Positions 62,861 to 64,000 of a DNA stretch of 64,000 bases are shown one piece after another. A program made the translations under genes and the position numbers. Below the pieces are notes generated by a model. That model had not been told where the DNA came from. It saw nothing but the letters and a program-made list of their open reading frames with translations, and ran no database searches. The DNA is from Curtobacterium caseinilyticum (GTDB lineage Bacteria; Actinomycetota; Actinomycetes; Actinomycetales; Microbacteriaceae). The stretch lies in assembly GCF_030363035.1 (NCBI RefSeq), contig NZ_JAUCMN010000007.1:124001-188000 (forward strand), written 5' to 3'. Numbering within the stretch: the first letter of the stretch is position 1; each line of letters begins with the position of its first letter.

Positions 62861-64000
62861 CTACCTGATGAGGTTCGGCGCGAAGCGGCACCAGTAGTCG
62901 GTGATCGGGCCGTCGGACTCGCGGATCCCGACGCCGAAGGACTCACCGTCGACCACCCAGGATCCGAGGACCGGGTGGTTGTGCCCGTTCGACCCGGGGA
63001 AGTCCGGCAGCTCGTGGTACTGCTGCCAGACACGTTCGCCGGCCGTCCCGGCGCGACGGTACTCGGAACCGTTGGACGTCACCGACCCGTCCGCACGGTG
63101 CACGGCGATGCCGTCGCCCTCGCGCCCGAACACCGGCTTCACGACGAAGTCCGTCATGCCGTCGGGCCCGTCGGCGTACGAGGGCAGCAGGTTCTCGTGA
63201 CCGGGGAACAGTCGCCAGAGGGCCACGAGCAGGAGCTTGTTCGACAGGAACATCTTCCAGGCCGGCTCGTACCAGCGTCCGAGGCGGCCGCGGTCGCTGA
63301 CGAGGAACGCCCCGAACTCCTGGTCACCCGCGGCCCGGTCGTCGCCGGAGACCAGGTCCTCCCAGGGGTAGAGCTTGAACAGGTTCCGGATGACGGGCCA
63401 CTGCGTCCCCGGCTCGTCACCGGGCAGGGTGAACACGCTGCGCGCCGAGCCCGACGGCTCCTCGTTGCCGACGAACTGCCGTGCGACGGCGTGCCAGCCG
63501 ATGTCCTTCATCTCGATGCCGGTGTGCTCCCAGCCGGCCTCGCCAGCGAGGTCGCGCATGTAGGCCACGGTGTCCCAGTCCTCCCCGGCGGTGTCGAGGT
63601 CCGAGTGTGCGACGAACAGTCGACCGCCGTCCTCGGAGCGCAGCGACTCGTGCAGGAGGGTGCGCCAGCGGGCGACCAGTGCCTCGTGGATGCCGTTCCA
63701 CTGGTCGGTCTCGGCGGGCAGTTCGCCGGACTCGACGCGCTCGCGCATCCAGTGCCACTGCGTCACCGATGCCTCGATCAGCCCGGTCGGGGTGTCGCCG
63801 TTGTACTCCAGGAGCTTCGCGGGCGAGCCGTCCCCGGCGTACGCCAGGTCGAAGCGGGCGTAGACGTCGGGTTCGGCCTGCTCGAGGGACCACGCGGCGA
63901 GTTCGAAGCCGTCGCGGGTGAGGCCGAGGGTGCCGAGCTCGCCCGACGCCATGTAGCGCGCGGCTTCGAGGCACATGCGGTGCAGCTCCTCGGTCTGCTG
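62861..64000 (-). CDS. Glutathionylspermidine synthase-family ATP-grasp protein (partial)
   Basis: 380 codons visible; the N-terminus lies beyond the window edge. The ATP-grasp synthetase domain of the GspS/YgiC-YjfC family shows 'YARFDLAYAGDGSPAKLLEY', 'NGDTPTGLIEAS', 'FKLYPWEDLVSGDD', 'FLSNKLLLVALWRLFPGHEN', 'FVVKPVFGREGDGIAV' and the end 'GPITDYWCRFAPNLI'. YgiC-type proteins ligate amines to peptides with ATP. The N-terminal amidase domain of E. coli Gsp is not seen in this part. The glutathione system is usually absent in actinobacteria, so the true substrates are probably different. Confidence 0.9.
   Translation of the reverse strand, partial: QQTEELHRMCLEAARYMASGELGTLGLTRDGFELAAWSLEQAEPDVYARFDLAYAGDGSPAKLLEYNGDTPTGLIEASVTQWHWMRERVESGELPAETDQWNGIHEALVARWRTLLHESLRSEDGGRLFVAHSDLDTAGEDWDTVAYMRDLAGEAGWEHTGIEMKDIGWHAVARQFVGNEEPSGSARSVFTLPGDEPGTQWPVIRNLFKLYPWEDLVSGDDRAAGDQEFGAFLVSDRGRLGRWYEPAWKMFLSNKLLLVALWRLFPGHENLLPSYADGPDGMTDFVVKPVFGREGDGIAVHRADGSVTSNGSEYRRAGTAGERVWQQYHELPDFPGSNGHNHPVLGSWVVDGESFGVGIRESDGPITDYWCRFAPNLIR

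Overview
The window is high-GC DNA with a gene order characteristic of the Actinobacteria replication-origin neighbourhood: recF, a DciA-type gene, gyrB, gyrA, a DUF3566 gene, tRNA-Ile and tRNA-Ala, ppiA, crgA, a trpG/pabA-type gene, pknB, pknA, pbpA, rodA, pstP, fhaB and fhaA. This is close to the layout of the first ~25 kb of the Mycobacterium tuberculosis chromosome. The accessory genes (phenolic acid decarboxylase, GH20, Mn-catalase, many small esterases), the repeat style and the lack of any mycobacterial lipid genes suggest Microbacteriaceae, perhaps Curtobacterium. The family and genus are inferences; no marker gene that would settle them is in the window.

Layout. 1-9.4 kb (mostly +): replication and topology genes, two tRNAs, cyclophilin and a zinc-finger rhomboid protease. 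9.4-9.8 kb: an intergenic region packed with DnaA-box-like 9-mers. 9.8-20.3 kb: crgA, a glutamine amidotransferase gene and the cell-division/elongation signalling operon fhaA-fhaB-pstP-rodA-pbpA-pknA (overlapping stops and starts) followed by pknB. 20.4-26 kb: tRNA-Leu, an acetyltransferase, a DUF218 membrane protein, a secreted matrixin-like protease and a NarL-type two-component pair. 26.5-29.2 kb: stress genes (SDR oxidoreductase, Mn-catalase, Hsp20 with HAIR-like and CIRCE-like operators). 29.3-31.1 kb: a MarR regulator divergent from padC and a coupled alpha/beta hydrolase. 31.2-39.3 kb: aldo/keto reductase, MarR and TetR regulators, a GH20 hexosaminidase, two further hydrolases and an MFS exporter. 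39.4-47 kb: a sugar isomerase/dehydrogenase pair behind a palindromic operator, a small secreted protein, esterases and a TetR regulator. 47-55.9 kb: NUDIX, P-loop kinase, NmrA-type reductase, two MFS genes, a HAD phosphatase, the mismatch endonuclease nucS and a LacI regulator with a perfect 18-bp operator. 56-64 kb: a secreted-protein/small-membrane-protein pair of unknown role, an operon of two MOP-superfamily transporters, an NCS2 permease and the partial end of an ATP-grasp gene of the glutathionylspermidine synthase family.

Four kinds of repeat run through the window. Five long intergenic palindromes share a GGACGGGAGGC core. Several shorter half-elements share GGCC[TG]GGAGGC. A nested palindrome occurs once inside the recF 3' end and once near nucS. 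There are also three unrelated minisatellites with periods of 28, 30 and 42 bp.

How the genes work together. The 9.8-20.3 kb block links serine/threonine phosphorylation (PknA/PknB, PstP, the FHA readers) to septal and lateral wall synthesis (CrgA, RodA, PbpA). The 26-31 kb block looks like a stress and plant-phenolic detoxification island. The rest is a collection of small catabolic and transport modules, each with its own regulator. All coordinates were read by eye, and functional calls rest on motif recognition without database searches.
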